A stretch of DNA of 64,000 bases from Annulohypoxylon bovei var. microspora (lineage: Eukaryota > Ascomycota > Sordariomycetes > Xylariales > Hypoxylaceae). The notes beneath the pieces were generated by a model. That model was not told where the DNA came from and did not search any database. It saw only the letters and a program-made list of their open reading frames with translations. The translations under genes and the position numbers were made by a program. Shown here one piece after another: positions 59,265 through 64,000 of the stretch (position 1 is its first letter; the number at the start of each line of letters is the position of its first letter). Where the stretch lies: positions 56,592 through 120,591 of the forward strand of contig MU405335.1 of assembly GCA_022836615.1 (NCBI GenBank), in the 5' to 3' direction.

Positions 59265-60115
59265 TGTAAAGAGCTTTGTCCGATTTCCAGGGGTCTCTAT
59301 TATGAATTAATAATGGAACTGCCTTTCTCTGCACTAGGAAAGAGTCTATGCCACATACGTAGGAAATTTGTAGTTATGAATATTCATTCGGAGCTGAATA
59401 CCTAACTTCCAAGTTGTAAATCTAATTTATTATCTTGAATACCTGATGGTGAATAGGTGTTGTCGTCATAAAATGCAATAGGAGTCATTGTCCCCACTTC
59501 CCGTCTTTGATAAGTGGAGCTTTGGCCACTGCAGGTACCTAGGTACCTACATTATTAGGTACATAAATTACAACATTGAATATATGTATGTAACTTAATG
59601 CTGACTCAGCATCCTCAACTTCATGTCAGTACCTAGGTACCTACTTGGGTACTCGAGGTAGTATCGTCGACATGGGAGTAGGTATATCAAGTTAGCAATG
59701 TTCGTGGTTTATAGGTAACACGGATAGTTAATTATGCCAAACAAGAAGCTGAGATGAAACACCCGGATTTGTATTCGCTATAACCATACACAATTGACTA
59801 GGTACGCAGGGTATAATAATCTTCATTAATAGTCTATAACCCGAGGGCCAACCCATGAAAGCTGACATGTAAGGCAAGCTTTCGTGCCTTTTACTAAACG
59901 AGAATCCTCTTTTAAAAAAGGAGAAGGAAAGGCTCCGAAAGAGGTATTAAACAGTCTCGTGAGCCTACCAGCTTGGTAGTCCTGTTCCTAGTCCCCCAAC
60001 CGTATTTCCTAATGCTTTCCCAGACCATAACCAGTGTTTATAATAAAGCCATGCCGCTATAGTGTGACCGAACGCCGAGGGTGTCACGTAGAATATCACG
60101 CAAGCGAAAAACATA
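59265..60115. other. Stretch upstream of the Rrt8-type gene and downstream of the RING gene
   Basis: Holds two copies of TACCTAGGTA (59536-59545 and 59630-59639). It also holds most of a short hydrophobic minus-strand frame (59965-60201) that overlaps the RING gene's 3' end and is not assigned. Confidence 0.55.
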
Positions 60116-62781
60116 TCACCTATCCCGATTATCAGACTCTCCTGATACCTGCCTAGACCGAGATAGTAGTCCAGCCCGCAAGCTATTTCTGAATACACCA
60201 AACCAACCCTCCTGATGCGAGCGGTGCGGGGATAATGGTGTGCCCTGTTCTACGTCACGATCATCTGCTGGCTCTAGAGGAGCATCGGGAGACGATGAAC
60301 TGGTTGCCTGCACTTCGAGGTCGTCGTCACTATCATCCTGGTAGGGTTCATACCGTGGGCTGGACGGCACCCCGCGAGCTAGAGATCGGACAACGTCACC
60401 CTTACAGATAGGGCAGGTTCGTCGCCGCGTTATTAGCCACGGTGTTCTACACAATAAGTTAGTCCGTTGTACTTTCGGGACATAATAAAATAAACTTACA
60501 TGCAGTCTACGTGAAACTCGTGGCCGCATGGTAGACTCATCACTTGGCTGACACCATCGACATATTCTTCTAGACACACCACGCACTCGACTTGACGGCC
60601 CATGTATTTCTTCCACTCACTCGAAGCGTTTGCATTGCGCTTCTCGTGCTCCGCACGTGACGGAGACCTGGGGAGGGACAATGAAGATTCGACCTGTAGA
60701 AGATCACCAGCTGAAGGCACGCCAGTGGTGGTTCGTGATCGCGGCCTGGGTCTCGACGGCCCGTGCTGGCTTTGTAATAACGGCGTCGTTGGAGACGAAC
60801 TAGTCGGTGAGGGTACTCTGGAAGTACGGCTTGGTGTGGACGCCACAGTATGATAGGTACGAACCGGGAGTCGTTCCACTACAGACTTAGGAGCTCTCCA
60901 TCTTCTTCGTCGAATACGCGCTCGCAAAATGAGCAGAGCGTATACTACCGTCAGGGTGATAAGTGGACTAATCACCAAAACCAATAGAGTATCGAAAAAA
61001 GGGCTGGCGCCGCTAGAGGGAGTGATGACGACCCAAAGACCTTCTCGCTCATCAGGAGGCGAGGAACCTCCAGAGCCGGAAGCAGGTTTTCCAACGCTGG
61101 GTGCGTCGACTGGCTTAGACTGGTCTTCGACCTTGAAATCTACTCCATCATCCCCAAATATCTTAGAAATCAAGCCCCCGTTACTTGAGCCTGGCATCTT
61201 CCCTTTAGTAGACCCGATAGCGTCGAACCCCTTGACAGGCATACGACCCGCGGCATATTCTCCACTGCTGGGAGTGACCCTGCCACCCTTCGGTACATTA
61301 ACATTCTGTTTTTTATTTTCCGATATCTCGGCATCCGATGCTTGATCGGACCTTGCATTTGGTTTGAAAATCTTGTCGTTACCCTCAACCGAGTCCTGCG
61401 AATCGCCGTTTTGTCTAGAAGAGCCAAGTAGATCCGGATCTCGCCAGTCCTCTACGCCTATCTGGAAATTGTCGTCGGGTGTTTTCTTAGTCTTTGGCCT
61501 CGAGGCTCCATCTGACCTAGCTTTCGCGGCGCGCTCTAGGCTACTCTTTATGACCTTATCCTTCTCATCGGAGAAGTCCTCAACAAGCACCCAGTCAAGT
61601 TGACCACTGCTGGGTGGGCGGCTTCCGCTGGCAGCCGAGCTCGAGCTAGGAGTAGAGCCCCAGCTGAAAATTCTGGGGAGCCAACTTGACGACGAACCGG
61701 AAGGCTCATCACTTGAGGACGGGTGCTTTTTAGGTATGGGGGACTTCAAGCCTTTAGACTTCGGAGGAGTTTTTAGAGATTGGACCGGCATAACTGCATT
61801 CCTTGCCTTCCTATTCTTGCGGGCTCTATCGGACTGCTGTACCTTCAAGGAGGGCTTACCGTTCTCGTCAATGATGTCTTCGATGAAGCTTCCGGGCTGC
61901 ATCATGAGTGAAAGCAAATACGCGGTCGTGCGAGACGTAAAAATGGAAGGGATAGTGACATTAGAAGTGTCTCCATGGGCGTACATCTGTATTAACGGGC
62001 CACCTCTTTGGTTGTCACCGACGATGAGAGCAATGGCACCTCGTCGCTGGGCCCACTTCACTTTCTCAAGAAAGCCGCACCCGCCACGACTCAGTAGAAC
62101 TATCTTGCCGGCGATCTCAGCTCCCTCCTGTATAGATTGAATATCGGCATGGCCGGAACCGGAAGATCCGAGCGCGTCGATCTGAGATTTAGTTGACTGA
62201 TCCAGACTCTGGTGGAGATAGTCGTCGGTGCCGTCGTCAACCGGCTTGGTCTTGGGTTTGGGCTCGGACTCGGAGACGGCGGTTCGGTCGACTAGAGGAC
62301 CTTTGGAGTCGGTTCGTTTCTGATTCTTGTTCTTTCCTACAGCGGCAACGGATTTAAATTTCTGTTGACTTTCTTTCTTAGACGGTTTCAATACTGTATT
62401 TGAAGTGCCATCATCCCAGCCGGGAACGTCGCTGCAGCCCAATTCGCCTTCACCCTCCCCATCTTGCATGGACTCCTCGGTGAAGCCACTACCAATCCAT
62501 AGTTGTCCGTTTAAGCCCTTGCTCGGCAGTGGAGATCCGAAAGCGGCAGGTCGTGCCGCGAATGATGTGCTGTTGTCATCGGCTATGGTTATGATGGCAT
62601 TGGGCGGGAAGAGGGTGAATGGCGTCGAAAAGGAAAAAAAGGATCTGAAGCCCGACTTCTGCGCTGATTGCGGGGAGGATATTACGGGCGCAGGACGACC
62701 GACTGATGTTACTGCGCGACATAGGAGGAAGAGGCAAGCAGCGAAGAAGAGGGCGAGAATGGCGATTCTAGGCGGTCGCAT
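60116..62781 (-). CDS. PA-TM-RING E3 ubiquitin ligase
   Basis: Exons are 62781-60500 and 60446-60116; the 53-nt intron interrupts the RING between FHVDC and ITPWL. The product is 870 residues. A signal sequence (IAILALFFAACLFLLCRAV) is followed by a PA domain in two parts: residues about 60-120 (NAIITIADDNSTSFAARPAA ... GELGCSDVPGW) and 215-292 (AGKIVLLSRGGCGFLEKVKW ... ALIVGDNQRGG), separated by a ~95-residue Lys/Ser-rich insertion. A membrane helix lies at about 594-619 (TLLVLVISPLITLTVVYALL). The RING-H2 domain begins at C733/C736 and runs through PCGHEFHVDC to TCPIC. The C-terminus is acidic and Ser-rich. PA-TM-RING proteins ubiquitinate membrane cargo in the endosomal/vacuolar system (established knowledge). 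The start is the first M before the signal sequence. Confidence 0.92.
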
Positions 62782-63420
62782 GTTTGCGATGAAGATATGG
62801 GACGGGGACGAAGACGAAGACGAAGACGAAGACGAGGGGCGAGGACGAGAGTGCGGGATAGAGAGTTTGTCAACGTAGCTGGTAATTCAGCTGGTCGACA
62901 GCGTAGACGACCATTCGTAGTAAGAGTAAATAAATGTATTAATAAAAGCTAGCACGGTTATTGGGAAATATGAAGTATTTAAGATGACTCGAGTCCGGGT
63001 TACGAATAGAGCAGCAAGGCGGGGTGAAGGCGGAATGACAAGCCGACAAAAAAAAGACAGGGACGCTCGATAGAGATAGGACAAGGTTAGAAGAGAAATC
63101 TATAAGCTTTTTTAAGAGACAAGAGACCTCGAAAGATCGTTTAGATGTGAGAGGTTGGACAAGGTCGGACGAGGCTGGGCTGGGCGGCAACGATGATGGC
63201 GATAGTAATAATAGGGAAAAGGAAGGGATACGGCAAACTGCGGAAAGTCGACGGCATCCCATCACATCAATGATCACCTAAGGTAGGAGAAGGTACTGTA
63301 GGTACCTAAGTTACATCCTAATTACCTAATTAGGACTGTTAAGTTGGTGGTGAGGTCAGGCAGGTCAGGATTTAATAATGCTAGGTACCATACCGGCAAT
63401 ATTTATCTCAACGAGTTCAG
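62782..63420. other. Upstream region of the RING gene
   Basis: Begins with a GACGAA repeat (62807-62835). The rest shows no gene; small frames in it are unsupported. Confidence 0.6.
62807..62835 (+). repeat. GACGAA hexanucleotide repeat
   Basis: Four to five near-perfect units in the 5' leader of the RING gene, just upstream of its ATG. Confidence 0.85.
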
Positions 63421-63421
63421 C

Positions 63422-63548
63422 CCACAATTCGAAGAAACGAGCGGGCTGCGCCCGCTCGTGCCCGCCCGCTTCAGCCATATGGCTTTAGCGGCCATGGTTT
63501 GTGTCAATGTATTTGTAGGGCTGAAGCGTGGCGTTCTTCAAATTGTGG
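63422..63548. repeat. Nested inverted repeat of 127 bp, MITE-like or transposon end
   Basis: Outer arms 63422-63436 and 63534-63548 are 15 nt, inverted, with one mismatch (G versus A). Inner arms 63468-63476 (GCTTCAGCC) and 63519-63527 (GGCTGAAGC) are perfect. Inside the left half is a perfect 9-bp stem (63437-63445 with 63451-63459) around a 5-nt loop. No target-site duplication is obvious. Confidence 0.6.
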
Positions 63549-63905
63549 TTTAAATATAAATGGGTTTAAAAAAATTCGTATGTTAATACTTACAATTATT
63601 TTTTACACGAAGAAATCAAACGTTAAGATACGTATTTAAAATTGAAATTTTTTAAAAAAATTTAATAACGTTTTTAATTGCGATATTATTATAATTTATA
63701 TAACACTTTTTAAAATAATAAAATTAAATATATTATATTTTATATAAATTTTATAATTATTTTTAAAATTTTTTTAATTAATTTAACGTATGTAAAAATT
63801 AATTTAAACCGATGTTATAATTATTATTATTTTTATAAAAAAACTTTTTATAAAAATTATTATTATATAATTAAAAAAAGTCGGTAAATTTATGAAATAT
63901 ATTTG
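63549..63905. repeat. Extremely AT-rich block, probably RIP-decayed repeat
   Basis: About 350 bp almost devoid of G and C, starting sharply after the nested inverted repeat and ending sharply near 63905. This is the texture expected of DNA hit by repeat-induced point mutation (established for moulds); RIP itself is inferred. Confidence 0.55.
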
Positions 63906-63916
63906 AGCAATGTTGG

Positions 63917-63955
63917 CCGCGCTGTATGTATGTCGCCGGTTTCCCGCGCTGTATG
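63917..63955 (+). repeat. Direct repeat of CCGCGCTGTATG
   Basis: Two exact copies at 63917-63928 and 63944-63955, at the right border of the AT-rich block. Confidence 0.75.
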
Positions 63956-64000
63956 CGGGGTGGCGCAAGGTACTTCAAATCGCATACAAATCGCCATACA

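Noticed and set aside
62405..62878. 157-codon plus-strand frame opposite the RING gene's start
   Set aside because: Antisense shadow of the signal sequence and PA region plus the GACGAA repeat.
1..64000. CRISPR arrays, biosynthetic gene cluster, rRNA or tRNA genes
   Set aside because: No regularly spaced repeats with unique spacers, no synthase or tailoring enzymes, and no rRNA or tRNA signature found by eye.

Overview
The window is nuclear DNA of a filamentous ascomycete (Pezizomycotina). Genes are split by short introns with GT...AG ends and CTAAC/CTGAC-type branch sites. Every recognisable protein is of the type found in moulds: ATP sulfurylase with a C-terminal APS-kinase-like domain, an SSK1-type response regulator, an FLC/TRP-like membrane protein, an Mte1/Dbl2/ZGRF1-family protein and a mitoribosomal mS45/Bot1 protein. 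The protein style suggests a Sordariomycete, but the order cannot be fixed from sequence alone.

Layout, left to right. (1) 1-13.5 kb, all minus strand: TAD2-type tRNA adenosine deaminase cut by the window edge, a protein with half a Zn2Cys6 cluster and a C-terminal membrane segment, a Cys/His-containing protein with two C-terminal membrane segments, and an Mte1/ZGRF1-type protein. (2) 15-24.7 kb: BAR-SH3 protein (+), a conserved 404-residue fungal protein (-), a 4.4 kb gene-poor stretch, then a four-helix MARVEL protein (-). (3) 25-37 kb: a small two-exon Cys-rich protein (+), a tyrosine phosphatase (+), mS45/Bot1 (-) and SSK1 (+). (4) 38-49 kb, minus: FLC/TRP-like protein, a 903-residue disordered/polyproline protein and ATP sulfurylase. 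(5) 50-63 kb, minus: a 1,627-residue Ser/Thr-rich secreted mucin-like protein, an eight-exon Rrt8/Lds-type membrane protein and a PA-TM-RING ubiquitin ligase. (6) The last ~600 bp hold a nested inverted repeat next to a very AT-rich block, probably a decayed mobile element.

I see 17 protein genes (one partial), about one per 3.8 kb, and no tRNA, rRNA, biosynthetic cluster or CRISPR-like array. The genes are mostly unrelated housekeeping, signalling and surface functions. I found no convincing multi-gene system. The most unusual signals are: the palindromic 10-mer TACCTAGGTA, present at least eight times in noncoding DNA against about 0.06 expected by chance; the mucin's sequon-bearing repeat; the half zinc cluster joined to a membrane helix; and the small Cys-rich gene. 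Exon coordinates were assembled by hand from reading frames, splice consensus and family similarity recalled from knowledge. No alignment was run.
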